In this document: one piece after another, positions 34,289-44,645 of the stretch | Numbering within the stretch: the first letter of the stretch is position 1 | Layout of the letters: the number at the start of each line of letters is the position of its first letter | Assembly: GCA_031002005.1 (NCBI GenBank) | Contig: CM061920.1 | Coordinates: forward strand, 118,782,095 to 118,846,094 | From: Vandiemenella viatica | Taxonomy: Eukaryota; Arthropoda; Insecta; Orthoptera; Morabidae | Direction of reading: 5' to 3' | DNA length: 64,000 bases | Program-made: the position numbers and the translations under genes | Notes under the pieces: model-generated | Told to the model about the DNA's origin: nothing | Database searches by the model: none | Seen by the model: only the letters and a program-made list of their open reading frames with translations

Positions 34289-34851
34289 TTTGCAGGGTAT
34301 ATTTTCGAATGTATGGGCTGCAATTTGAATTTTGTTAACGATAACTGTCACTGTCGCTAAAGGAAAATGAAATTTTAGTAAACTAAAACTTATTTACGGT
34401 AAACTCGGACTCAAGATATACTTTTAGATCTTGCAATTTTATTTATAGAAAATAAAATTGCCAAAGGGCAAAAACTCAGCAGTTGGTAATCTAGGCCTTA
34501 TGGTTATGATTTTATTTCCTCATTTGTTTTAAACACTTTTACGTAAATTTGACTTAAACACGTGATGTCAGCATTGTGTACACCATAGTGGCGTATTTAA
34601 ACCTTTTCAAACACATAGAGTTCATTTTTAGCTACTGTTGTTGCTTCTCATTCATACCATTGCTATCCTATACTAATCTTTCTGAAGTTTTCTGCACCCG
34701 GCTTGGCTCGACTGGAATTCATAACTCATTCATATATGAATTGGTATTCGAGTCCCATGGAAACTACTTTTTCGATCTGGATAAAAGTAGATAGCCAATA
34801 CATTATTCCAAATTTTCTCTTAAGCCATCCAGCCGTTTCGACGTAAAACAG

Positions 34852-34853
<2 letters not shown>

Positions 34854-34923
<70 letters not shown>
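34854..34923. repeat. (TA)n microsatellite, about 70 bp
   Basis: Uninterrupted AT dinucleotides, followed by an AAT/TA tract to about 34968. Confidence 0.97.
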
Positions 34924-34925
<2 letters not shown>

Positions 34926-35456
34926 GCTTATCCGCAAATAATAATAATAATATATATATATATATATAATTTTAGTAGGATGTAAAAAAATGTATGTTAT
35001 CTTCAGTCTGTCTATATGGATACCTTAATCACGAATAAGCGATTGCTCATTTAGGGCGCCACAATGAAATCTCGCACCACCTAGAAAAATTGCTAGGGCC
35101 GCCTCTGGTAAGCAGGCACCATTGAGATGACCTATGTTGATGCATCTGTGTCGCAGCTCATTATCTGCACATTATCACTTATTCAGAACAACTCCACCTT
35201 GGTCTTTATCACAAGAAGTTGTTCCCTGTTACGAAATATAATTATAAGATAGATTTGAAACTTTTTACGCCCAGACCAGGCAACAACATGCCATCCCACT
35301 GAATGGTCACTACTTGGGACACGTCATTTTAAAATAATTTATTATAGCTTCTGTTCATTTCTTCCTCATTTGTATCCTCATTTGTTGAATGGAAGACTTG
35401 ATTAAAGAAAAATCGTAAATGCTAAGTCTAAGTGCCTCGACGATAACTTGAAGAAC

Positions 35457-35650
35457 CTAACCTGAATCTCTTACACTTAACCGACATCTATACAACACAG
35501 CTATTAATTTAGGAGTAATGATATCTTTTCTTCTGGGCTTTGCAGCAGTTCCCGGTTGTATTATTTTGGGTGGGTTTGTTAAATGCTCTTCCTGATGTTC
35601 TACGGAACAAAAAAATGTGTCGTTGAGTTGTTCAAACAGCATCAACAAAT
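35457..35650 (-). pseudogene. transposase fragment of the outermost hAT
   Basis: The 63-codon minus frame contains KDIITPKLIAVLYRCRLSVR, like a helical block found near the N-terminal part of some insect hAT transposases (…KL…ALDR-x-K-x-SVRD…). It lies in sequence belonging to the outer element. Only this block is readable and the assignment is tentative. Confidence 0.4.
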
Positions 35651-36354
35651 GATAGGATGCTGAAGAGCACTGCTGGACAACATATATTTCTCGCTTTATT
35701 TATTTTCATTTGTTTTCCTCTTTCTTCTTTTTCAGCTAGTTTTCCACACACATCAAGCAACCTTGTCTCCCTGGCTCTTTCTGTAACTGTAAGAAGATTT
35801 TACCCTCCTTTGTTTACAGCCTTTCGAGGGCGTAAGCGTGTGCAATACCATAAATATTATCCAATTCACATTTGAAATCCTGTTCCCTTCACTTATAAAC
35901 ATCCAGAGATTTGCTTGCATTCTTTTCATTCTCCATAATATTCCCCAGAATATAACAAACTCCTTTATGGCTTTTACTTACGGTTAATTTGCCTTTACGT
36001 ATATTAAAAATAAAACTGATAGCACTCCTACAAATTGGTTGTTTGCCTCTCCTAATAAAAATATGCTCTTTCTGGCAGTTTATAATCCTAAAACCATCTA
36101 CTAGAACAGAAAAATATGTGATACCTATTCAAGAACTGTAATGACAGTGACAATAACGTGGGCACGTGCCACTACTCTTGCCTAACTTATATGAAAATGA
36201 CTCGGTGCAAGTCCGCACCAATTATAGTTCTCAGAATGGTGTAAAATTTTATTTGTGAGTGTTTTAGGGTAAAATGAAAAAAATAAGGACCTATGCATTA
36301 CAAAATTTTGGCTTTGAAAAATAAGGGACACCCTAATGTGTATATATGTTTACC

Positions 36355-37540
36355 TAGGGCACTGAAGATATCTTAAATAAAGACGAAAAGCGTTTGCCAT
36401 AAAAAGCATTTGTTTTAGTTGCAAGACGTAGGAACAACAAAAACAGTAACTAAGGACCTGGGCCGAAAAATCACCAACATGTTAAGCACAATACTATTTG
36501 CAGGCTGAGCCATAAGACCTGCTTCAGTCAGGAAGGGTACCTTGGGCCTCGTAATAGCCTGTAGTAAAGCTTATTCCATGGGAGTTTATAAAGTACTTTG
36601 AGTGTAGCATATTTCAATAATTTCGTAGTTAATATTCTAGTGAGTGTAAGCCAGCCTCTGTGAGCTACAGGCCTGGGCGGACGTGGAACATGAGAGTGCA
36701 TGTGCAGAATCTGAACCCTTCCTGCGAGGCCACAGAGGCAAGGAGGTTTGAAATGTTCTGGTACCTTCTAGAACGACGCCTCCAACTGGCCAATTAAGCT
36801 TTGCATCCACACCGCGTGATGTGAACTGGCCAATGGGAGACACTCACCCCACCCTGAAGAGACAGTAGAGCGACACATTTTGTACTCGTCCTCTGCGCAG
36901 TTTCATTTTGAAGATCACGCCGTAAACTTGCCAATTTTTATGAAGCCAATGACTTAGGCAGTGTTAGAAATTATACCACCATCTCCACCCTTCGTATGCT
37001 CACGAGGCGAGGCTTGTACCAACCCTCCCGTTATTTTATTCAGCCATTCTGCTATAGTGAGGAAACACATTTCGCTTCTATGCATATTAAGCTGTACCAT
37101 TCAACTGTATCAATCCACTTATCTCTCCGAAGAATTCAAGAATAAATGCCTGTTCATAACATCTCTGAAGTTATTTGCAACAGTCCCTCAAGTCAGTAGT
37201 TAGAGTGATTTTTTAGTGCTTTCTAGCCCGTACTTGCAGACGCCAACGGGAAGACCAAAAGTTGACGGCGAGCAGGCTGGATGAACTTATGTGCACGCAG
37301 GGGTAAGTCGAAGTATTACTACGCGACATGAGGAAAAATGATCTTCGCCCCTGAAGAAAGCTCATCGAACAGAGAAGCAAAATGCAATTGACACAAACTG
37401 TAGAAACTGTAGAACCCGGGAAACTGGAGACGGAAGAAGATGATGATGATGATGTAGAAATTAAACTTGCAGGGGTTGTGTTATAAGGGACGAAGTCAAT
37501 ACAAAACTAAATTAGAAAAGATAAGCTAAGGTATGCTTGC
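36355..37540 (+). mobile_element. PLE-like tail and unassigned retroelement-like DNA
   Basis: CTGAAGA (36362-36368), a 4-bp hairpin (36371-36374 with 36379-36382) and GAAA (36385-36388) suggest a PLE pseudo-LTR core. Downstream, 36770-36840 carries two GGCCAAT blocks in GC-rich DNA, reminiscent of PLE upstream regions. From 37000 to 37540 there is nothing I can name except a short GAT repeat near 37440. Confidence 0.35.
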
Positions 37541-37544
37541 GAAC

Positions 37545-38164
37545 CGGTTATCCCCCATCTTTGAATAAAACGATCCCCATCATACTTTCTTAAAGGACAT
37601 TCCCTGACGATATGCTCCACACTCTGGGAAGGAGCACCACAGTCACATGCAGGAGAATCCTGAAGACCCCACTTATACAGCATGGCATTGCATTTCGCAT
37701 GGCCTGTTCTTATGCAATTTAGTTTGACCCACTGGTCTCTTTTTAGGTGGAATCCCGGAAGTCCAGTTGTGGGATCTTTAATATCTGGATGTTTTACAGA
37801 TGCGGAGTTTCAGCTTTGTCACTGTTTTTCCTTGACCTAAAAGTTGAATACATCTTGCCATACTGGATTTAAGACGAGTGGGGGTAAGTCATTTAGGACC
37901 GCGTGGATTGGGAGATCCTGTGGATGGTGTAGTTTTATCCACTCACTTGCCGTTGCTTCTTGGCGTCTTACATCTGGAGGTCATATTTTGCTGATTAGGT
38001 GTAACCAGGGGACTGGGGTGGATTTTAGAGTGCCAGTTATTACTTTCATACACTCATTCAGATGGATGTCGATTTTTCTAGTGTGAGCACTACGTTGCCA
38101 CACTAGAGCACAGTACTCAGCGACAGGTAAACCATGGTGAGAGTGGTTGTTCGTAGTGTGTTCA
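37545..38164 (-). pseudogene. Jockey-type LINE ORF2, C-terminal part
   Basis: Minus-strand translation reads AEYCALVWQRSAHTRKIDI and LNECMKVITGTLKSTPVPWL, the end of the RT domain of Jockey-clade LINEs. It then reads a terminal zinc-knuckle region with LNCIRTGHAKCNAML, KWG and SPACDCGAPSQSVEHIVREC. Two stops interrupt the frame (near 37830). The 5' side is cut by the mariner-like element at 38167. Clade assignment rests on the AEYCAPVW and CDCG motifs. Confidence 0.82.
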
Positions 38165-38166
38165 TA

Positions 38167-38997
38167 CAGGGCGTTCGCCGGAAAACGCAACCCTCCCAGT
38201 CTGTTGCCGTCGGCAACTTGCTCGGACAGCGGTGCCAGCAGTTTCCGCCACGCGGCACCGTGAATCACCGCACTGTTTAACACCTCCGCTGCCCCAACAG
38301 TGCAGTGCAGTGACCCTTACATTGTTAAGAACGGTTTCTTTGCATTGTAGCTAGTTTGTGACTTCAGTCTCTTATTAATCAGTGTTGTGAATAAACGTTT
38401 CTTTGCGGTTTGGCTGGTTTGGGGCTTCATACTCTTACCAATCTGTACCGTGTTTGAGTGTGAGTAAAATTATGGTACGTTACAGTTTGCAACAAAGAAT
38501 ATTTCTCTACGATACATATGTGAAGAAGAAGTCGTTTAAAAAGTGTCGCAGTAAATTTCGTCGCGAATATCCTGGCGCTTTACTGCCAGCTAAATCAACA
38601 ATTCTGCGTCTGGTTGAAAAAGTAAGAGAAACGGGTTCATTTTTTAACAAAAAGAGACTGTCGGTCAACCGTATTCTCACAGAGGAGAAAATTGACGATA
38701 TCGCTTTTCGACTAGAACAGTCACCCAAAAAATCATTAAGTCAGTTAGGGCAGCGTGTGTCTCGAAATATGTTCAGAAGATGTGAAATGTGCATTACACA
38801 AGAGTGTCAACACTTCCAGCATCTTTTATAAGGTAAGCTAATGAATTACGTCACATTTAAATGCTTAGCACATACAAGTTTATGAAATAGTCCGCGGCCG
38901 ACGGTCGAACAATGCCGGGAGCTGAACGCTCGCTCGCCGCGAGCAGTTTCTTCCTTGTAGCGCTAACAGTGGGTTGCGTTTCCCGGCGAACGCCCTG
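38167..38997 (+). mobile_element. mariner-superfamily-like short element, 831 bp
   Basis: Near-perfect inverted ends CAGGGCGTTCGCCGG and (right) CCGGCGAACGCCCTG are flanked by TA on both sides (38165-38166 and 38998-38999). The inverted repeat continues through AAACGCAACCC. It sits within the Jockey-type LINE. It encodes one short HTH protein and no catalytic domain. Confidence 0.85.
38472..38831 (+). CDS. DUF4817-type helix-turn-helix protein of the short element
   Basis: From ATG 38472 the frame encodes 119 residues: YSLQQRIFLYDTYVKKKSFK, KFRREYPG, and KSTILRLVEKVRETGSFFNK match the DUF4817 helix-turn-helix that is common in insect mariner-like transposases. It is followed by an ILTEEKIDDI...LSQLGQRV block like the second HTH. 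The normal DDE domain is absent: the frame ends at 38829-38831, soon after the second HTH. It could be a deleted non-autonomous copy, or a DNA-binding-only product able to compete at transposon ends. An upstream in-frame ATG at 38403 is less likely as the start. Confidence 0.75.
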   Translation: MVRYSLQQRIFLYDTYVKKKSFKKCRSKFRREYPGALLPAKSTILRLVEKVRETGSFFNKKRLSVNRILTEEKIDDIAFRLEQSPKKSLSQLGQRVSRNMFRRCEMCITQECQHFQHLL

Positions 38998-38999
38998 TA

Positions 39000-39365
39000 T
39001 AATCAGCAAGCACAATCGTTAAGATTCACGTAGAATACTTTGCTCAAATATTGAAAACTTGGGTATTTTCAGTTCAGTCAATGTATATGTTATGAAGAAT
39101 ATACCCTAAAATTGTCATACTTAATTGATCGTACGTAACAAATAAAAACTCCAATACTTTTAAACAAAATGACAAAATTCACAAATAAATGAAAGAATAA
39201 GAGAGGCACTCATCAGAATGGAAAGAACAATGTACTTTAAAATAATGGTAATGTGATTAATCTCGCTTGCAATAAATAATAAGTACCATTAACATAAGCC
39301 ACACAAAATTTATTTCTATTTATTAATAGCGTTAAAATTCAATTTTTATAAATACCAGTACAGTA
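39000..39365. other. intron DNA, mostly unassigned
   Basis: The first bases may continue the interrupted LINE; nothing else was recognised. Confidence 0.4.
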
Positions 39366-39692
39366 CAGTAGAACTCCAATTATCCGAACTCCGATTATCC
39401 GAATCGCTTTTTTAATTAAGACAGAAACGTACTGCGAAAATGCTTCCCCTCTTTTATAAAAACCAACCCAAAGTTCGGATGACTGCAGCATTGTTTACCG
39501 ACTGGTACAGCGAAATTTTCATCACAGAAGTGCAAAAGCACCAAAACAACCCTTTTAAAAGAAGGCATTTTCGACATACATACAATAATTAATTAAAATA
39601 GACCCTTTTTCGGAAAAAATCCAATTATCCGAATTTTTGATATCCGAATGGGGTCCGGTCCCAATTGATTCGGATAGTTGGGAGTTCTACTG
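39366..39692. mobile_element. pogo/Tigger-type MITE, 327 bp
   Basis: CAGTAGAACTCCAATTATCC and its inverse (ending ...GGAGTTCTACTG) with TA on both sides (39364-39365 and 39693-39694). The repeated TTATCCGAA motifs at both ends are typical of pogo-like elements. It ends 41 bp from the donor side of the TMEM47-like exon. Confidence 0.9.
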
Positions 39693-39732
39693 TATCATGC
39701 TTACAGAAAACAAGATGATAATTTAAACTTAC

Positions 39733-39882
39733 GTGACAGCACCATCACATAAACAGCAATCTTGTAGTACTTGTATTTGGTGCGATGGTCCTTACTGCGT
39801 AGCCCCAGACCCGTTAAAAGTGTTGCAACGATGTCAGTCAGTAAAGTGATGACGCAAAGTGCAGCCGACGCTTGTATGTACA
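39733..39882 (-). CDS. TMEM47/PERP-like protein, third exon from the end
   Basis: This 150-bp exon runs from a TTGTTGCAG acceptor to a GTAAGT donor on the minus strand. It encodes YIQASAALCVITLLTDIV..., which is TM2, then a basic loop (LRSKDHRTKYKYYK) and the start of TM3 (IAVYVMVLS). It begins with two bases of a split codon, so the missing upstream exon must also end in phase 1. That exon, expected to carry the start codon, TM1 and the W-x-C loop of claudin-like proteins, was not found in 39.9-64 kb and may lie outside the window. Confidence 0.85.
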
Positions 39883-40061
39883 CTGCAACAAAGTTTTATA
39901 TATATTATACATATAGATACTTCTGTTTTACTCATTTTTGTGCATTTGTTTCATATAAATAAGTAATATTAGGAAGGGGAACTCAAGGTTACAACCATAT
40001 TTGAACTTTAATCCAGCCAAAATTTGCATGAAATAACTGGAAAACTGCTCAAAATGACGAG

Positions 40062-40140
40062 GTTGAGGAAAGAGGGAAGATGGGTGTAGGGACTCTGCCA
40101 CCGGAGCGTGCGCTCCACTGCAATTAAAATTAAATTAACT
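40062..40140 (+). mobile_element. CR1-like LINE 3' tail, very short
   Basis: GCCACCGGAGCGTGCGCTCC followed by the AATTAAA tail of the family seen at 9.5 and 45.6 kb. Confidence 0.65.
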
Positions 40141-40221
40141 AACAGTTAGCATTAATCACGAGATTCTTTAAAAATACAAAACATGATGTTTTTTAAAAGG
40201 CCTAATTAATACTCCTTTTTT

Positions 40222-40442
40222 TTTACGTTACACGTCGTCGACGGCTAAGGTCATTAGAGGCGGGATAGGACTGGGGTCAAGGAACGGGAAGGAATTCGGA
40301 CATGGCCTTTTTGAAGGAATCATCCCAGCATTCGCCTGGAGTGATTTGGGGAAACCATGGAAAACCAGAATCTGGATGCCCGGACAAGGATTCGAGCCCG
40401 CGTCCTCCCGATTGCGGGGCCAGAACGTTAAACGTTCACCCA
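40222..40442 (-). mobile_element. tRNA-derived SINE
   Basis: Read on the minus strand, a tRNA-like head with a GGATTCGAGCCC-type B box (at about 40388) precedes the family body (TTTCCCCAAATCACTCCAGG, then GGCCATG...CCGAATTCC) and the tail CTAATGACCTTAGCCGTCGA. Full length is about 220 bp. Confidence 0.82.
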
Positions 40443-40479
40443 CCATGCTCTATTACTTCTGACATAAACAATGTAAGCA

Positions 40480-42118
40480 CAGCTGGGCATAAAACCGTTA
40501 ATCCGCTAATCGTTAATTAACGAAGTTAACGAAATTGCAAAAATTTAACTTTTAAGTTAACCTGAAAAAATCGTTAACAGTTTTCTTAACTTCCGTTAAA
40601 CTGAACTACCGTTAACTTTAGTCCGTTACGTTGGTAGTCGACGTGATATGGTTTTTTTAAATTGCGCGCCACGCCACACTCGTACGTTCCGCGAGTCGGA
40701 CGGCGAACAGATTAGGTAATACGAAGTACGAGTGTGACGCATATACAATTGTTATGCTAGGCATGGCGTGGGGGGAGGGGGGGGGGGGAAATTGAGTAGA
40801 GCTAGAGTTTTGGAATGTTTCTATTTACGTCTGCAAATCTGCGCTCACTACTCGTTTCTACTTCGATCGGTGATTAATTTTCATATTTTTATAATATATC
40901 TTTTTAACTGCCAGAAAAATGTTGCTTTTTAGTTGGTATTGGTTTGGTGTTTGTTAGGGAAATAATTTAAACTGACTTTCGTTAAATGATTACGTCATTG
41001 AAACTGAAGCTCTTGAATCCGTTAGTGAAAGCAGCAACGCTAACAATAGCAACGAGAATATTAAAAATCCTTGGCCACATTCATACAATTATGTTGCATA
41101 TAAATCAAGACTGGGAGAACAGTTGATTTATGAATGCAAACTGTGTTTGCCTAAACTTTCTACAATCAAGGCTCAAGTATCTAGCCTTAGTAATCGTAAA
41201 CAACATATGAAGAGGATGCATATATCCAAAGATGAAAAGTTTGAAGAAAAAGTAAAAGGGCCAACTCGTGGGAAAAAATAAAAATAATCCCAAGCCTTCA
41301 AGTGCTCTGACTTCTTCTGATGTATATAGCAGCAGAATTGATTTGTTTTCATCTCCATCTGCTTGTAAAAATTTACGTCAATAAAACATTTGGCATTGTA
41401 GCTACCGGCACCATCGTATTCCAAGCTGGTGTGGACAAATGTATTGTAAACATTTTCGTTGCCAATATGATTCCACTATATGCTGAAGAATCCGATACGT
41501 TTGAGAAGCTGGTTAAAACGGTGAACTCCAGTAAAAACTCAGTTTCCAGAAGGACGTTACATAACACCTTGGCAAGGGCGTATCCAGGATCAGAACTAGA
41601 GGGGGGCAGGATTTGAACTAGGGGGGGCAACTCATTTTGGTTTCGAGGAAGTGGGGTGGGAGAATGAAACATGACATTACAAAATCAAACTCTAACCTAT
41701 TCAGGAAATTTTTTTATCATTGATTAATATAGTAACCCAACTACTTAATCTATGGACCTACTATGTAGTTAATTAAGATCGTAAGGCAGTTAGTTTTTTA
41801 TGTAAACATTACTGTCTCGGATTTTCAATTTCAATAATCCAGTCAATCTTTCACTCCCAAAGTGCTCCTGAACTAGTTCTTCACTCGTCGAAGCGTACTG
41901 AAGGCAACTTAAATTTTTCTTCAAGGGGGGGGGGGGCAGCAGTTATTGCAATACATAAACATCAGTTCCACTTTTGGATGGTTAACTTTTAACGGTTAAT
42001 TCTAACTTGCGTTAAATTTGCAAAAATGTAACGCTTTAACGATTAACGAAGTTAAATTTTTAAGTAGCGGATTAACGATTAAGGAAGTTAACTTTTCGAT
42101 TAGCTGTGCACACCTATG
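40480..42118 (+). mobile_element. ZBED-type hAT element, internally deleted
   Basis: Both ends carry clusters of GTTAA/TTAAC motifs (40498-40630 and 41980-42090), with CACAGCTGGGCATAAAACCG at the left and (inverted) CACAGCTAATCG at the right. A BED finger pseudogene lies within. A CAGGGGCG-like MITE scrap (about 41570-41940) interrupts it. Exact termini and duplication are unresolved. Confidence 0.7.
41040..41560 (+). pseudogene. hAT transposase N-terminal BED finger
   Basis: The frame reads WPHSYNYVAYKSRLGEQLIY, then C-x-x-C (YECKLCLPK), and H-x(4)-H (KQHMKRMH), a BED zinc finger. It ends in stops near 41280. Another frame after 41420 reads NIFVANMIPLYAEESDTFEK and VNSSKNSVSRRTL, the next conserved block of ZBED-like hATs. 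The catalytic region is missing. Confidence 0.75.
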
Positions 42119-42794
42119 AATATAAGATTACTTGCAAGACTGTGAAACGTCCCCACACTCTCATCAGTGTATGTTAATACTTGAACATTTACGGCTTTTA
42201 TGATTTTTTCTTATTTATGAACGTCTGCACGAAGATTTTACTACATTTTCAGCGATTACTTCAGACAGTGAATAGCTTGTGAAGAGTTTGCCAGTACTTG
42301 TCCATATTATAGCTGTCATTTACTACTAGGTAGCTGTACTATAAAATTAAAGATTCAGCTTGCGTCGCCGTATTTTGGGAATATCGCACAAAAATTGGAT
42401 ATGAAAATTTTTCAAACAACATTCATTTTGTTACTGGAAACATTCTGAAACAATTGCAACGTTGCATCCAACAATCTGAGCCAGAATTGAAAATATCTTA
42501 AAATGATGTCGTCCAACTCAGATCAGAAAGCCCGGTGAGCAGATATGTAGGTATACAATCACCCAACGATTAAATTTTGAAGCCCACCAGGAAAGATTAT
42601 ATGACGATCAATGGCAACGCGAATAAATTCAGCAGAATCGGCAGGCATAATTTTACAATACAAATTCAAGTAATAACATTATATCGAAGAGCAATTCCAG
42701 TTTCCGTTACGGGCTACTACGCAAATGCAAAACAGTAACAGAATAGCGAACCAGAATTGACACTTTCATATATTACTTATTGATTTCCTATTAA
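42119..42794. other. unassigned AT-rich DNA
   Basis: Nothing recognised in this stretch. Confidence 0.4.
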
Positions 42795-43757
42795 CTGCCG
42801 GAAGAAGGGGTTACTTTGTGACTGAGGTTTAACTTTGTGACACACGGTCAAGTTTTCGTATTTCAAATCTCCCGCCATGTCAGCGATACCAGGAAAGCAA
42901 ACAACAGCTTCATCGGTTTGTAGGACTTACAGTGCCTCTTATCGGCCGCTGTCTGAAGCTCCCCCGTCTCAATTGTTCCTCAAGTCGTCGTATTGTTGAA
43001 AGGTCTTTCTGTGTAGTTGGATCAACATCCGAAAACTTTGTCTGCTGAAGCTTTACACATTTGAGAACCAGCTAACACAAGTAAGTTTTCTTGGTTATTG
43101 TTATGTTCGATACGCTGTGGAGTAATATAATGTTCGTGATCTGATATTTACTTGAGATATAACAACGAAACCAAAATATCGACACTTTAAGGGGCTACTT
43201 TGTGACACAACTATACTGTTACAGAGTAACCCCACAAGTTTTACATTTAACTATTCAACCTATATATTGTATTTTCAGTGTCAAGAAAGGCATAAAACAG
43301 TATGAGAATATATTTTCTCTTTTATTTCTAGGCAAAAACATATCTGGCACGAAGTAACCCCACCCGATGGGATAACTTTGTGACAATTTTTAATCTAAAT
43401 TTCTGTTTGCTATCAAAGACCTAGATTAAACTGCCAAAATTTTGTAATATTGTTTTATTAAAAGTTTGATAAATGTATCATTGGGTAACTTTGTGGAAAT
43501 GTTTTTTTCTCTTGCATTTATGGGCAAAAACGCATCTGGCACAAAGTTACCCCGCCCGATGGGGTAACTTTGTGACAATTTTTAACCTAAATATCTCAGT
43601 TGATATTAAAGATTTAGATTTGCGCAATATTTCGTTATATAGGAGAAAGATACATCAGTGTTTTGTAATACTAAGTTTTGGGAACTTTTAAAACAGTTGA
43701 GCTGGTGTAGGAAAAACGCTAAAATTTGTCACAAAGTAACCCCCTCTTACGGGCGGT
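42795..43757. mobile_element. hairpin-rich repeat element with GTTACTTTGTGAC ends
   Basis: The left end (CCGGAAGAAGGGGTTACTTT near 42799) and right end (inverted CCGTAAGAGGGGGTTACTTT near 43755) are inverted repeats. The GGTTACTTTGTGAC core recurs internally at least five times on both strands. A hairpin of 14 bp (43540-43553 with 43561-43574) is one example. A ~192-bp unit is tandemly repeated (GGCAAAAAC... at 43331 and 43523). Superfamily unknown. Confidence 0.7.
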
Positions 43758-44640
43758 ATGGCCCCCATCAATGTAATATCACGTAAGTATTCGAGTATTC
43801 AGAACACTCAATACACACAGTCAACGCCTCAATCCTCGTATAACCCATCAAATATTTTTGGAGCAGCTATGGTTTTTTAAGGGTAAAGATCACAGGAACA
43901 AATTATTAACACAAGGAAAATATTTGAAAATGATTACTAGTTTTATGTTACCGTCTTCAACAATTTTAGGTAAGTTGTACATTTGGAAAAACAAGTAATT
44001 AACACATGGATCTTACGGAAAATCTCTGAATGTACACTTGATTTACTGTAATGAATATTATATACCAAAGAATAACCTAATTTCAAAACAAACACCTGTC
44101 TGCATACAAAAAAAAGACCTGACCTTTCACCTGAGAGTAACATATCTAGTGATGATAACTAATGACGGCTATTTTTTAAAGTAGCCTGCTGAAAACCCTG
44201 CATAGAAGCCTGATGTGATAATGGGACATGTATTTAACAAATGTTATAATCTCGAAGTATTTCGTTTTTAAATAGGAGGTTTCACCACAGTCTTCCTTTA
44301 CGGTTTTCATTTATTTTTGTAAATTCTTCATCTTTTTGTGATAGGTTTGTTAAAATAAATGTGGACATATCATCAAATCGGGCCTGCAGGCAAAATACTA
44401 TTGACTCCCTCGTTAATTGTTTCATTTTAAAACTATCAGTATTCAAGACTTTTAATTCGATAACAAAGGTAAAGGACAAACGTGCGATTAGATTAATTGT
44501 TGTTGCGTCGGGGTTACAACATTCAGCATCAAAGCCAGAACCGCATTGATGATTGATCACATGGATCCTGCGGTGATAATACAATAACTAACACCAGGCA
44601 AAAGGAATAAAGTCAGTGTAACTTGTTCTTCGTTTATGGA
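43758..44640. other. unassigned AT-rich DNA
   Basis: Chance frames on both strands around 44282-44584; nothing recognised. Confidence 0.4.
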
Positions 44641-44645
44641 ATTCT

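Larger units (their letters stand above)
30512..35107. mobile_element. second-level hAT element (4.6 kb with insertions)
   Basis: CAGGGGCGGCCCTAGG at 30512 and (inverted) CAGAGGCGGCCCTAGC ending at 35107 are flanked by a perfect 8-bp duplication GTAAGCAG (30504-30511 and 35108-35115). Both ends also share GGTGCGAG and GGCGCC blocks. It carries the ZMYM-type transposase element and MITEs within it. Confidence 0.9.
29288..36335 (-). mobile_element. outermost hAT element (7.0 kb with insertions)
   Basis: TAGGGTGTCCCTTAT at 29288 and its inverse ending at 36335 are flanked by a perfect 8-bp duplication ATGTGTAT (29280-29287 and 36336-36343). Removing the nested element at 30512-35107 leaves about 2.4 kb of its own sequence. 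A transposase scrap remains on the minus strand at 35457-35650. Confidence 0.9.

Noticed and set aside
34854..34923. Replication origin or regulatory AT element
   Set aside because: It is a plain (TA)n microsatellite within nested transposons.
42780..43760. CRISPR-like array
   Set aside because: Repeats are inverted and tandem with unequal spacing in a eukaryotic, transposon-rich setting; no spacers or cas genes.
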